64,000 nucleotides of DNA from JBBQFC01 sp038321615 (GTDB taxonomy: Bacteria > Bacteroidota > Bacteroidia > Flavobacteriales_D > Cryomorphaceae): assembly GCA_038321615.1 (NCBI GenBank), contig JBBQFC010000013.1, positions 1 to 64,000 on the forward strand. The letters are read 5' to 3'. The notes below the pieces were generated by a model, which was given only the letters and a program-made list of their open reading frames with translations, made no database searches and was not told the DNA's origin. Shown piece after piece: positions 53,734-63,700 of this stretch. A program made the translations under genes and the position numbers. Position 1 is the stretch's first letter, and each line of letters starts with the position of its first letter.

Positions 53734-54159
53734 ATGATAGCTGTAGGCTCCGACCATGCTGGTTTCAAATTAAAAATGAAGATTATTGAGTATTTGAGCA
53801 TCCTGGGTTTAGCAATAAAAGACCACGGAACATTTTCTAGTGAGCGTGCTGATTATCCAAAGTTTGCGCATGCAGTAGCAGATCATGTGGCAAGTATGGA
53901 AGGTGTTACCGGAATACTTGTTTGTGGTAGTGCCAATGGAGTAGCTATGAGTGCAAATAAGCATGAAGGAATACGTTGCGCAGTATGTTGGACCGAGGAA
54001 ATCGCTCAACTCGCACGGGCGCATAATGATGCAAATATTATTGCAATTCCAGCTAGATTTATCGAAGTGGGAGAAGCTCTAAGGGCAGTTGAAGCTTTTC
54101 GAAATACGACTTTCGAAGGAGGCCGGCATCGGCAACGTGTTGATCAGATACCGCGTTGA
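53734..54159 (+). CDS. rpiB: Ribose-5-phosphate isomerase B
   Basis: 141 residues from ATG 53734, set by the promoter box and the family start MIAVGSDHAGFKLK. It interconverts ribose-5-P and ribulose-5-P. Active-site features are SDHAGF, the YPKFAHAVADHV segment and the catalytic Cys in ILVCGSANGVAMSANK, then HNDANIIAIPARF. It is a single-gene unit ending 17 bases from a convergent thioredoxin-like gene. Confidence 0.95.
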   Translation: MIAVGSDHAGFKLKMKIIEYLSILGLAIKDHGTFSSERADYPKFAHAVADHVASMEGVTGILVCGSANGVAMSANKHEGIRCAVCWTEEIAQLARAHNDANIIAIPARFIEVGEALRAVEAFRNTTFEGGRHRQRVDQIPR

Positions 54160-54176
54160 TCTGGGTTAAGCGCACA

Positions 54177-55400
54177 TTATTCCGCAACAAGCTCGTCAAG
54201 AAGGCTTTCTGACGAGCTCATGAAATCATGGTAATAGGATCCTGTTCCGGGCCCGTAAAATCCGGTGTAAATGCGACGAATTTGGCGATTTTTATCAATA
54301 AAGAGGATAGTCGGAAAGGACGAAAAATCGCTTAAAATCGGGAATAGCGAGGCTATTCTGGTTTTACTGGCATAGCCGCCAAACAAATAGGTAATCTGTT
54401 CTTTTTCGGGGATTAATCGCCGAATTCGGACATCAGCTTCAGCTTGGTTATTGGTTAGCTCAAAGGCTATAGGGATTATGTCAATTTGGTCTGGGTATTT
54501 GGCTTTCAATGTTGATAGGGCTTTATTTGCATCCATGCAATTAGGACACCAACTGCCCATAAATTCAACAAGTATCACTTTTCTATCAGAAACGAGATCA
54601 ATCCAGGTAACTGTGTCCCCATCCTGATTGGGCAATCTGAAATCGAAAGTGGTTGCTCGATCTGTTATGGTTGTTATATTCTCTGGTGACTGAAGAGACA
54701 TTTTATTGGTGATTTTTCCAGACCATGGAATGGGAGTATTACTGCTGGAGTAAAATTGTCCTTCGCGCAAGGAGTCTCCGTCGATGCGTGCTTCGAATAA
54801 AAATGCGTGGATTCCATCGAACGTGCTAAGGTGAATATGGTTATTGTAAATATCCCCTTCCAGGTAGCGGTAGTCCCCGGACTCGGTAAGGAAGGTGCCG
54901 GTGAGATGACCCTGTGTATTTTGAAGCATTAACACTGCAGGGTAAGGGTCGCCGCTCTCTGGCACGAACAATATCTCATACATTGGTGCAACGCTTAGGG
55001 CGGATTTGGAGCTCGTAAACCGGAACGGTTTGCCATGTTCCGCGGTAAAGGCCATCTTATGGTCGGTGTTTTGATCGGTAGTCCATACTCCGCTCATAAG
55101 CTCTGGGGAATCGATGTGCGCCTTGAGTATACTACCAGATGGCATAAGGAGAAATTCTAAAGAGTCTCTGCTGAAGGAGACGGTTTGGGCATTTATGGTA
55201 TCAGATCCGTTTGTAATACCAAGTATAGGGATACCGTTCTCATAGAAAATGAACGCATTAATAGGTAATTCACCATTTTTTAATTTGAACGCAATTCTCC
55301 AAGGACCCGGGCTGATTACTTCAGGGTTTGCAGTGGATGGATCGGCGCAAGAGGATAACAATGTTGTTACAGCAATTGCAAACAGAGAAAGGAGGCGCAA
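54177..55400 (-). CDS. TlpA-like thioredoxin-fold lipoprotein
   Basis: 407 residues from a TTG. The lipobox is LLSSC (Cys18). Residues about 30-235 form a beta-rich N-terminal domain of the type seen before thioredoxin folds in Bacteroidota. Residues about 250-400 are a TlpA/ResA-like domain with the redox motif WCPNC in VEFMGSWCPNCMDANKAL and the cis-Pro region FPTILFIDKN. It should reduce or shuffle disulfides in periplasmic proteins. It precedes nothing on its strand but follows the aldehyde dehydrogenase by 4 bases, so the two are probably co-transcribed. Confidence 0.88.
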   Translation of the reverse strand: MRLLSLFAIAVTTLLSSCADPSTANPEVISPGPWRIAFKLKNGELPINAFIFYENGIPILGITNGSDTINAQTVSFSRDSLEFLLMPSGSILKAHIDSPELMSGVWTTDQNTDHKMAFTAEHGKPFRFTSSKSALSVAPMYEILFVPESGDPYPAVLMLQNTQGHLTGTFLTESGDYRYLEGDIYNNHIHLSTFDGIHAFLFEARIDGDSLREGQFYSSSNTPIPWSGKITNKMSLQSPENITTITDRATTFDFRLPNQDGDTVTWIDLVSDRKVILVEFMGSWCPNCMDANKALSTLKAKYPDQIDIIPIAFELTNNQAEADVRIRRLIPEKEQITYLFGGYASKTRIASLFPILSDFSSFPTILFIDKNRQIRRIYTGFYGPGTGSYYHDFMSSSESLLDELVAE

Positions 55401-55404
55401 AATC

Positions 55405-56955
55405 TTAGTCGATATTGAATTTTATTCCTTGTGCTAAGGGCAAGGTATCACTGTAATTTATGGTGTTGGTTTGCCGTCGCATATATATCTTCCAAGCGTC
55501 ACTACCGGATTCTCTACCTCCTCCAGTCTCCTTTTCTCCACCAAAAGCGCCTCCGATTTCAGCACCGGAAGTACCAATATTTACGTTTGCGATTCCACAA
55601 TCGGAGCCGATCTGGGAAAGAAATAGCTCACTCTCCTGAATGTTGTTGGTAATGATAGATGATGAAAGACCTTGTACTACGTTATTCTGAAGGGCAATTG
55701 CTTCTTGAATAGTGTTGTATTTCATAAGGTACAAGATGGGAGCAAATGTTTCATGTTGAACAATAGGCATATCATTTGCGACTTCGGCTATAGCGGGTTT
55801 TACGTAGCAGCCGCTTTCATAGCCATCACCAGTGAGAACGCTACCTGTCACTATAATATTACCGCCCTGTTCTTCCACAGCGGCTAGAGCTTTATTGTAG
55901 GCGGCTACTGCATCTTTATCGATGAGAGGTCCTACGTGGTTAGAGCTATCTAATGGGTTACCAATTTTTAATTGATTGTATGCCTTGATAAGTCCGTCAC
56001 GTAATCGATCGTATATATCTGCGTGAACAATCACACGACGGGTACTTGTGCACCGCTGCCCAGCGGTTCCTACAGCTCCGAAGACTATGCCTGGAATTGC
56101 AATTCGAAGATCTGCTGTATTACTAATAATCATCGCATTATTGCCGCCAAGCTCTAATAAGGTTTTGCCCAAACGCGATGCTACTGTGCTTGCCACAATC
56201 TTGCCCATTCTAGTAGAACCAGTGGCTGAAATAAGCGGGACACTTTTATCTGAACTGAGGAGTTCACCTATTTTGTAATCACCATTAATGAGACATGATA
56301 TCCCTGCTGGGGCACCAAAATCTTGTATTAATTCGGCCACGATGTTTTGACAAGCTACCGCACAAAGAGGTGTTTTTTCAGATGGTTTCCATATACAAGC
56401 ATCGCCGCATACCCAAGCGAGCGCAGTGTTCCATGCCCAAACAGCGACAGGGAAGTTAAATGCGGAAATAATCCCGACTACTCCTAAAGGATGATATTGT
56501 TCGTACATGCGATGGTTGGGACGTTCGCTGTGCATGGTTAAGCCGTGGAGTTGACGGGAAAGACCAACGGCGAAATCACAGATGTCTATCATCTCTTGTA
56601 CTTCACCCAAACCTTCCTGCAGGGATTTCCCCATTTCGTAACTTACTAATTCCCCGAGGGGCTGCTTCAATTCTCGCAGTCGGGTGCCAAATTGGCGAAC
56701 GAATTCACCACGTCGGGGAGCCGGCACAACTCGCCATTCCAAGAATGCTTTATGAGCTTGCTCAACGGCCATGTTGTAATCCGCTGCGGTTGCAGAAGTC
56801 ACCTTTGCAATAAGTTGCCCATCGACCGGTGAGTAACTGTCAATGATCCGTCCACTACCGAAACGGTGGTTCCCAATGTAGCAACCCGGATTGGTGTCAT
56901 TGATCTTGAGTGCTTCGAGAAAGTCGAGTGAACTGGTAGTAGCTGTAGCGGGCAT
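55405..56955 (-). CDS. ALDH7-type aldehyde dehydrogenase (aminoadipate-semialdehyde/piperideine-6-carboxylate)
   Basis: 516 residues from ATG 56955, chosen because the -7 box at 56969 lies inside the longer frame. It has the NAD-dependent aldehyde dehydrogenase fold, with FNFPVAVWAWNTALAWVCGDACIWKPSEKTPL, the Glu in LLELGGNNA and the catalytic Cys in GTAGQRCTSTRR. The set matches ALDH7A1/AmaB, which oxidises 2-aminoadipate semialdehyde in lysine breakdown. No other lysine-degradation gene is nearby. Confidence 0.9.
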   Translation of the reverse strand: MPATATTSSLDFLEALKINDTNPGCYIGNHRFGSGRIIDSYSPVDGQLIAKVTSATAADYNMAVEQAHKAFLEWRVVPAPRRGEFVRQFGTRLRELKQPLGELVSYEMGKSLQEGLGEVQEMIDICDFAVGLSRQLHGLTMHSERPNHRMYEQYHPLGVVGIISAFNFPVAVWAWNTALAWVCGDACIWKPSEKTPLCAVACQNIVAELIQDFGAPAGISCLINGDYKIGELLSSDKSVPLISATGSTRMGKIVASTVASRLGKTLLELGGNNAMIISNTADLRIAIPGIVFGAVGTAGQRCTSTRRVIVHADIYDRLRDGLIKAYNQLKIGNPLDSSNHVGPLIDKDAVAAYNKALAAVEEQGGNIIVTGSVLTGDGYESGCYVKPAIAEVANDMPIVQHETFAPILYLMKYNTIQEAIALQNNVVQGLSSSIITNNIQESELFLSQIGSDCGIANVNIGTSGAEIGGAFGGEKETGGGRESGSDAWKIYMRRQTNTINYSDTLPLAQGIKFNID

Positions 56956-56968
56956 ATTAGAATTTTGG

Positions 56969-56976
56969 CAAAGATA
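56969..56976 (-). promoter_or_regulatory. -7 promoter box for the aldehyde dehydrogenase
   Basis: The minus strand reads TATCTTTG. It ends 13 bases before the ATG at 56955, giving a very short leader and fixing that start over the TTG at 56982. Confidence 0.55.
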
Positions 56977-57109
56977 GTTCAAGCAGACGAAAGAAGAAAA
57001 CGACTAAATAGCTGGATGTGAGATAATTGAGAAAATCCGATTGTAGGGAGCTTCAATGACTGGGGAGTATCTGATGTGCGTACAGAAGCTCTGATGGATT
57101 TATGACCCA

Positions 57110-58009
57110 TTAAAATGCGTTTTTTGTAAAAACCATGACAATACTTGAATGAGTGCGCGTTCCGAACTTGGCCGAGAGGTTTGATGACAGCCCGTGGAGT
57201 ATTCCGAGCAAGGGGTTTCCGGTTTTGTACCGTTCACTGAGGTTGGAAATATAGAAGGCATCATAAGGGAGACCGAATGATTTGACCTTGTGCATTCCGT
57301 GCTTATTAAATATATGTTCTAAATTTTTGGGTGAGAAGTGCCACAGATGTCGGGGAACATCAAGAGCCGCCCAATAGCTGCCATAGTGTTCGGCATCCTT
57401 GGAAGCGCTATTGGGAACGGCGATTACTATAGCGCCGCCGGAAGTGAGTTTTGATTGCAGTCGCACGATCACATCGTTCAGGTTGGGAATATGCTCTAGA
57501 ACGTGCCAGAGAGTGATACAAGCGAATGCCGTGGGAACTGTTGTGAATTCAGATAGTGGTTGGAGATGAAGACCCTTTTTCTGGGCATTTTGCCTCGCAT
57601 TTTCGTCTGGCTCGAAACCGATGATCGGTGTGCTTCTGGATTTTATATATGCTACGAATGATCCGTCCCCTGCTCCGTAGTCACACCATGTTCCACGTGG
57701 AACTATATCAATGAGTTTCCTGAATTTGTAGCTATTGTTGAATAATTTTACCAAACGATAGAGATTATCCCTGAATGACGGTTTAAATTTCCCGTGCGAA
57801 ATATAATTAGCCGAGTCGTAGTACTCAGAAATTGTTTCATCTGACGGCCTAGGGGTTGTTATGCCCAGGTCGCATTTTGAGCAGACAGATATATTGAATT
57901 CTTGTTGCGAATAGTAATGATCTTTTGCTTTAATTCTGGGTATGATGGATGCGTTGTCGCAGACAGGACAACGGAGGATATCTACTGGTTTTTGTTTCAC
58001 GTGGAACAA
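57110..58009 (-). CDS. Class I SAM-dependent methyltransferase with N-terminal Cys4 module
   Basis: 299 residues. Its TTG start lies within a parS-like site, which encodes the N-terminus MFHVKQ. A zinc-finger-like piece, CPVCDNASI and VCSKCDLGI, precedes the methyltransferase fold: TWCDYGAGDGSFVAYIKS (SAM loop), IGFEPDENA, and ITLWHVLEHIPNLNDVI. The C-terminal RHLWHFSPKNLEHIF is also typical of this Methyltransf_23 group, often tied to surface polysaccharide genes. The substrate is unknown. It starts 2 bases after the mnmG stop. Confidence 0.88.
   Translation of the reverse strand: MFHVKQKPVDILRCPVCDNASIIPRIKAKDHYYSQQEFNISVCSKCDLGITTPRPSDETISEYYDSANYISHGKFKPSFRDNLYRLVKLFNNSYKFRKLIDIVPRGTWCDYGAGDGSFVAYIKSRSTPIIGFEPDENARQNAQKKGLHLQPLSEFTTVPTAFACITLWHVLEHIPNLNDVIVRLQSKLTSGGAIVIAVPNSASKDAEHYGSYWAALDVPRHLWHFSPKNLEHIFNKHGMHKVKSFGLPYDAFYISNLSERYKTGNPLLGILHGLSSNLSAKFGTRTHSSIVMVFTKNAF
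57689..57704. promoter_or_regulatory. parS-like centromere site
   Basis: TGTTCCACGTGGAACT is a near-perfect palindrome around CACGTG, one end base off. It matches the general ParB target TGTTnCACGTGnAACA at 15 of 16 places, counting n as any base. It is inside the methyltransferase coding sequence. Confidence 0.6.
57993..58008. promoter_or_regulatory. parS-like centromere site at the methyltransferase start
   Basis: TGTTTCACGTGGAACA fits TGTTnCACGTGnAACA fully. It overlaps the start of the methyltransferase gene and lies next to mnmG, 304 bases from the other site. Confidence 0.65.
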
Positions 58010-58010
58010 T

Positions 58011-59897
58011 TTAACGACCCAGATGAACCATCAGCACGGCGAGATCGGCAGGCGAAACGCCGCTTATTCGGGAAGCCTGACCGATGCTCGTGGGTTTAAG
58101 GGCAGTAAGTTTTTGACGTGCCTCCGAGCTTAATGACGAGATTCCTGTGTAATTGAAATCATCTTTGAGACGAAGACCGTCTAGGCGTTTGAGTTTGTTT
58201 ACCATCTCAAATTCCTTATCAATATAACCTGTGTATTTGGCGTGAATCTCTATTCCCTCCGTGATTTCTGCCATGAACAGGGCGGACTCTCCGGCGGACA
58301 TTGAGTTTAAAAACATCGTCAATTCAGTTGAACTTTCGACAACGTCAAGAATGGTAATTTGCGGCCTGGCAAGTAAGGAGTATGCCTTAATCTGTTGTGA
58401 TATAGGCGCAGATTGGCGTTCTACTAAGCGCTCGTTGATTTCAATTGGCGTTATCCCAGTACGCTTTAAATGCGCTGTGATATCTGCTCCCATCCCAACC
58501 TTTTTTTCTAGCAGTTTCATTCGTTCAAGCGTTGCCAAACCGATGGCGAACGACAGGGGTGTCAAGCGTTGATCTGCATTGTCTTGTCTAAGCAAAATCC
58601 GGTGTTCGGCACGAGAAGTAAACATGCGATAAGGCTCATCCGTTCCTTTCGTAATAAGATCGTCAATAAGCACCCCGATGTATGCATCACTCCTGCTAAG
58701 CACAAAAGGAGCTGCTCCTTTTATGCCCAAGGCGGCATTTATACCGGCCATCAGCCCTTGAGCAGCTGCTTCTTCGTAACCAGTGGTTCCATTAATCTGT
58801 CCGGCAAAATACAATCCGGGAACCAGTTTAGTTTCCAACGTGTGCTTTAGCTGCGTTGGAGGGAAGTAATCGTACTCTATAGCATATCCAGGCCTGAACA
58901 TTTTAACCTGTTCGAGTCCGGGAATGGTTTTGAGCGCTTTCATCTGCACATCCTCGGGAAGGCTTGAACTAAATCCGTTTAAGTATATTTCGATTGTTTC
59001 TCGACCTTCGGGTTCAATGAAAAGTTGATGCCGGTCCCGTTCCGCAAAGCGATCGATTTTATCTTCGATCGATGGGCAATAGCGTGGACCAATACCTTCT
59101 ATTCGGCCTTGAAACATTGGGGAACGATCGAACCCGGTTCGCAATATCGAATGGGTTTCTTCATTTGTATAGGTAATATGGCAAGGCAACTGATTGGCAA
59201 TGGCGTTACCAGGCATGAAGGAAAACTTCGAAGGATTTTCGTCGCCGTGCTGAATCTCCGTTTTGGAATAATCAATGCTTCTACCGTCCAATCGTGGCGG
59301 GGTACCTGTTTTCATTCTCCCGCTGTCGAATCCAAGCTGTGCTAACTGTTCGGTAATTCCATGAGCGGCTTTCTCACCGGCTCTCCCACCACCAAAATTG
59401 TTTTCTCCTATGTGAATAAGACCATTTAAAAAGGTTCCGCTGGTAAGAATAACCTTCCGAGCGGCAATTTTAATTCCTAAACCGGTAATTACACCCAGAA
59501 TTACCCCTTTTTCCAACCATATTCCCTTGACCATATCTTGGAAAAAATCCACGTTAGCAGTTTGCTCAAGGCGATATCTCCATTGGTTGCCAAAGAGCAC
59601 GCGATCATTTTGTGTGCGAGGACTCCACATAGCCGGTCCTTTGCTGCGATTGAGCATTCTGAATTGGATGGCGCTAGCGTCGCTTACCAAACCACTGTAG
59701 CCACCCATGGCGTCGATCTCCCGAATTATCTGACCCTTGGCTACCCCTCCCATTGCTGGGTTGCAGGACATTTGGCCGATGGTGTTCATGTTCATGGTGA
59801 CAAGCAGAACACTCGCGCCCAAGTTGGCCGCTGCTGCAGCCGCTTCGTTTCCGGCATGGCCTGCACCTACTACAATTATGTCGTATTCCGGAAGCAT
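58011..59897 (-). CDS. mnmG: tRNA uridine-5-carboxymethylaminomethyl modification enzyme, FAD subunit
   Basis: 628 residues. With MnmE it modifies U34 of certain tRNAs. FAD-binding DIIVVGAGHAGNEAAAAAA opens the protein. GQMSCNPAMGGVAKGQIIREIDAMGG, GTFLNGLIHIGENNFGGGRAGE and the AEHRILLRQDNADQRLT motif are diagnostic. The C-terminal helical domain ends with SRISGVSPADLAVLMVHLGR, which matches the family. It lies downstream of ybeY by 14 bases. mnmG (gidA) is commonly close to the replication origin, in line with the parS-like sites beside it. Confidence 0.98.
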   Translation of the reverse strand: MLPEYDIIVVGAGHAGNEAAAAAANLGASVLLVTMNMNTIGQMSCNPAMGGVAKGQIIREIDAMGGYSGLVSDASAIQFRMLNRSKGPAMWSPRTQNDRVLFGNQWRYRLEQTANVDFFQDMVKGIWLEKGVILGVITGLGIKIAARKVILTSGTFLNGLIHIGENNFGGGRAGEKAAHGITEQLAQLGFDSGRMKTGTPPRLDGRSIDYSKTEIQHGDENPSKFSFMPGNAIANQLPCHITYTNEETHSILRTGFDRSPMFQGRIEGIGPRYCPSIEDKIDRFAERDRHQLFIEPEGRETIEIYLNGFSSSLPEDVQMKALKTIPGLEQVKMFRPGYAIEYDYFPPTQLKHTLETKLVPGLYFAGQINGTTGYEEAAAQGLMAGINAALGIKGAAPFVLSRSDAYIGVLIDDLITKGTDEPYRMFTSRAEHRILLRQDNADQRLTPLSFAIGLATLERMKLLEKKVGMGADITAHLKRTGITPIEINERLVERQSAPISQQIKAYSLLARPQITILDVVESSTELTMFLNSMSAGESALFMAEITEGIEIHAKYTGYIDKEFEMVNKLKRLDGLRLKDDFNYTGISSLSSEARQKLTALKPTSIGQASRISGVSPADLAVLMVHLGR

Positions 59898-59911
59898 TTT
59901 GGGTGTCTGGA

Positions 59912-60331
59912 TTAGAGGAAGGAGCGCAAAGATAAATATTTATCTTCTGCAGATCGCATGATGGCCTTTGCTGTAGGCGTACTGTCTTGATAACCACACA
60001 AATGGAGTGCTCCGTGAATCATTACTCTATGAAGCTCATCAATAAGTTTTACTTCATAAGCTTTAGCATTTTCGCGAACGCGCTCTAAGCTTAAATATAT
60101 GTCGCCGGCCACACCGTCTGGATTCTCGAAAGGGAAGGTAATAACGTCGGTTAAAGTGCTGTGATTTAGATATTTTTGGTTCATTTTAAATAAGAAGCCA
60201 TCACTGGTTAAAACAATGTTGATAGCTTTAAATTTCAAACCTTCCTTTTCAACTGCATTCCTAATCCAAGTACTGAGGGCGCGCTTATGACGAAGGCGGT
60301 AGGATATATCTTCCTGATGGAAAAAAACCAA
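59912..60331 (-). CDS. ybeY: rRNA maturation endonuclease YbeY
   Basis: 139 residues. It takes part in 16S rRNA 3' end maturation and ribosome quality control. VMIHGALHLCGYQD is the UPF0054 metal motif. The first two His are present, but the third ligand of the Escherichia HGxLHLxGYDH pattern is Asp here. I recall this as usual in Bacteroidota. LNHSTLTDVITFPF also matches the family. It stands between mnmG and an RsbW-like gene on the same strand. Confidence 0.93.
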   Translation of the reverse strand: MVFFHQEDISYRLRHKRALSTWIRNAVEKEGLKFKAINIVLTSDGFLFKMNQKYLNHSTLTDVITFPFENPDGVAGDIYLSLERVRENAKAYEVKLIDELHRVMIHGALHLCGYQDSTPTAKAIMRSAEDKYLSLRSFL

Positions 60332-60346
60332 ATCCTAAATGATTCT

Positions 60347-60760
60347 TTAAACGGCAATAGGCTTGGAAAGATTCTCGAAAGAGATCTCAACAACCCGACC
60401 ACCGTCTTGAAAATCAATAGAGTCGCTCAAATGCTTCATAAGGAAAACACCGCGTCCGTTTGGTCGCTCCAAATTTTCCGGTGAAGTAGGATCGGGTAGA
60501 TTGTCATAATCGAAGCCGGGGCCTTCATCCTCTATTCTGAAAAAGAATCGATCGTTGGAGCATTCGTGAAGCACCGAAACAATCTTGGACGCGTCTTGCT
60601 TATTACCGTGATATATGGCGTTGTTCACAGCCTCCGTGAGGGCAATAAGAATATTGCCGTAGTGCTCCTCCTGCACATTATGCTTCTCGCAAAGATTATC
60701 AATCAGGCGTTCGATAATCGTGATGTTTTCACCCTGAGCGGGAAAAGTTATGGTCTCCAT
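60347..60760 (-). CDS. RsbW-like anti-sigma ATPase (HATPase_c_2)
   Basis: 137 residues consisting only of a GHKL ATPase domain: NILIALTEAVNNAIYHGNKQD (N box), FRIEDEGPGFDYDNLPDP (G1) and NGRGVFLMKHLSD (G2). Such proteins bind or phosphorylate sigma-factor regulators and are countered by SpoIIE-type phosphatases such as the one at 42346. No sigma factor or antagonist gene is next to it. It lies 15 bases before ybeY and 21 after the DUF4175 gene. Confidence 0.9.
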   Translation of the reverse strand: METITFPAQGENITIIERLIDNLCEKHNVQEEHYGNILIALTEAVNNAIYHGNKQDASKIVSVLHECSNDRFFFRIEDEGPGFDYDNLPDPTSPENLERPNGRGVFLMKHLSDSIDFQDGGRVVEISFENLSKPIAV

Positions 60761-60781
60761 TGGCGGTGTTTGGGTGCGGCG

Positions 60782-63700
60782 CTATTGCGTTCGGTCTTCA
60801 AAATTAAGAAAATATTCATTTACCCGAGTTTTGTAATAAGGTTTCAGATCGGGTGGAAGTGTTCTGAGCAGCTCAATCTCTCTCGCTTTCTTTAGGTTAT
60901 ACTCTTCGTACTTCTGCGGCGATACGGGTTCAAAGGCGCGTGGTTGGTTGCTCTCACGTTTATCGTCATACTCCCGCTCACGCTGTGCTTTTTCGGACTC
61001 CAATAGGCGGGTAAGTATTTCCTCTTGTCGACGCATCGTTTCGCGCGTAATGTCTTGATTTACGAGATCTCGTTCGTTTTTTTCCATCTGTTCCGCAATC
61101 TCTTCCAATCCCTTTCCTTCACCTTTCCCTTTTTCATTTAGTTCACGCGACATTCGTTCTATTTCTTTTCTGATAGCGGCTTGCTCCGCTGCCATTTGGG
61201 CTATTTCCTTGCTCATACCCTGGTTGCCCATACCAGGCTTTGATCCACCGGGGGATTTGCCTTTCTCGAGCTCCTTTTTCATTTTCTCGAGCTTTTTACC
61301 CATCTCGTCCTGCATCTTGCCCATTTTTCCATCTGATGGCTTCGATCCGCTGCCACCCGGATTTTCGCAATTGCCTTTCCCCGGCATTTGATTGGCCATT
61401 GCTTCTTGCATCTGCTGCAGCGCCTCGTCTAGCAGCAGAGCGAGATTGTTGTACGAAGTCATGACGTACTGCTGCCTGGCGCTTGCATTGGCCGTCATTC
61501 TTTCGCCTATTTCTGAAATGGCTTGGGCGATATTGGCATTAACAAGACCTATTTCTCGATTTACAGCACTGCTGATTTGCGGCACGCGTTTGCTCAAAGC
61601 AAATAGTGAATCTTCGACCATTTTACTGTCGCCTTCCAATTTCTTTTGGCGCTGACCTAACTCAACATATCCTGGATCATCTCGACCAGTTTGACGCAGA
61701 TTTTCCATAATGTCTTCCTGGTCAAATGACAGTTGAATGAGATTTTCAAGCAAAGCGCGCAGCGCATCCATATCTTCTTCTTGCTTTTGCGATTGCTGTC
61801 CTGCCATAGCTGACTTCATTCCTTCCGCCATTTTTTGCATTTCCTGCGCTGCACTTTTTTGACTTTCTGAAGCTTTCTTGTTCTTCTTCTGATCGAGTTG
61901 TTCGGAAGATTTTTCCATCTCCTCTTGTATTTTTTCTTCCGATTTTTCAGTATCGGGCATGTTATTTGGGCTTTCTAATTCTTCATTCTGTTTCTCGAGT
62001 TCATCAAGTTCTTTTTGGAGTTCTTCGAATTTTTCATTGAGCTCTTCTTGTTTCTCTTTGAGTTCTTCTGAATTGGTTTTGTCTTTTTCGGAATCTTTAC
62101 TAAGCTTTTCTTGGTCTTCGGCCAATTTCTCGAGCTTCTCCAAAGATTCTTCAAATTGTTTTTCAAACTCTAATTGCTTGAAGAGTTCCAGGGTGCGATC
62201 GAGGTCTTTTTCCAAGTCTTTATTGTCCAATTGAAGTTTTTCCAACTCTTCGCGAATTTTATCTTGATCAAGCTCCTTTATGAGTTTTTCAAGCTCTTCA
62301 TACATTTTCTTCATCTCATCGCTCATTAACTCATCAAAGAGTTTGTCGATTTGGCGCTGCTTCTCTAGGATCCGCTCGTCAAATTCGGAGTACTTCTCCT
62401 GCTGATACTGCGATTTCTTGCGCTCTTGCTGAAGACTTTCCACTTCACGTTGGAGGCTCTTTTGATTATTTATGGCGTTTTCAATACGCTGCTTGTCTTG
62501 CCAGGACATTTCATTTTTTTGGAGAATAGTCTTATTAATATCTTTCAGTTCTTTTTGAAGCTCGGCAGCTTTCTTGATAGTCTCTTCGAGCTTGTCTTTT
62601 ACGTCTTCTGCCGAATCTTTTCGAGCCTTATCCAGTTCATCAGTGGTCGGTGCCGCATAGGTTGCTCTGGCGCTGCGCGATGATTTAGATCCGTTTACGC
62701 CATCGTTGTCCCAAACTTCAAAAAAATATTCCACTTTATCGCCCGGTTTTAAGCCAAGCGAGCCAAAATCAGCGAAGTGGTAGAAATCTTGGGCTTCTTT
62801 GCCTTGCAGGGAAACGGGCAGAGCTTTCGATTCAGATGTCCCGTCAGCACGGCTCAACAAATAGTTGAATGTCAAGCTTTTGAGACCGTGATCGTCGCTT
62901 ACAGACCCGCCAAAATAAATTTTGTCATTTTGCAGCGAATCGCGTGATTCTTGAGCTGAGATGCGCGGGAAAGCATCTTTTGTAACATCGATTTGGTAGG
63001 CCATTGTATCCTTTCCACCAATAATGCTATTAGTCGCAGCTAAGCGATATACCATGCTGTTTCCTATTGATCTTTGAAAACTGAATTGATTGGTGGAAGC
63101 AGGTCTCAATGCAACAGACGTGTCGCCAAAAGCTAGCAAAAGTGATTCAGTATTTTGTGTGGCAAAAGTCCATTTTACCCGTGTTCCTTCCGGTATTTGG
63201 ATATTCCCGCCATTACTCACGTTTTGGTCGGGCAAGTCGAGATATTCCGGGAAATGGAGAGACATCTCAAATCGGAGAACCGAAGGAGTGGGAAGTACAG
63301 AAAGGATTTGGATTGCGCTATTAAAACCATCGGCTGTCATCCGGAATGGAATGTCATTTCGCACCGAGCGGAAGGTGTAAGCAAAATCGCCATTTTCATT
63401 TTTTTTCATTCGGAAGAACTTTCCATCCAACTCCAAATTCATTTCAGATGGGCGGTATTCGCCATCAGTGGAAGCAATTAGTTGAAAGTTTTCGTTAAGG
63501 CCAGCTTTCAACTCATCATTGAGCACGATAAACTTGAAAGGTGCTTCCTCAATAAATTCGCGATTGAAGGATACAATTCTTTGGGTTCCATCCTTCAATA
63601 TGGCAGGAGCCACAAAAAGCAATATAGCACCGAGGCCAAGCGGGATTAATGCATAGGGTAAATACCGCTTATTTTCTTTGAAATCAACAGCTGAAGTAAA

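Noticed and set aside
60006..60040. Inactive YbeY because the third metal His is replaced by Asp
   Set aside because: As far as I recall the Asp form is usual in Bacteroidota YbeY, so it is a lineage variant rather than a defect.
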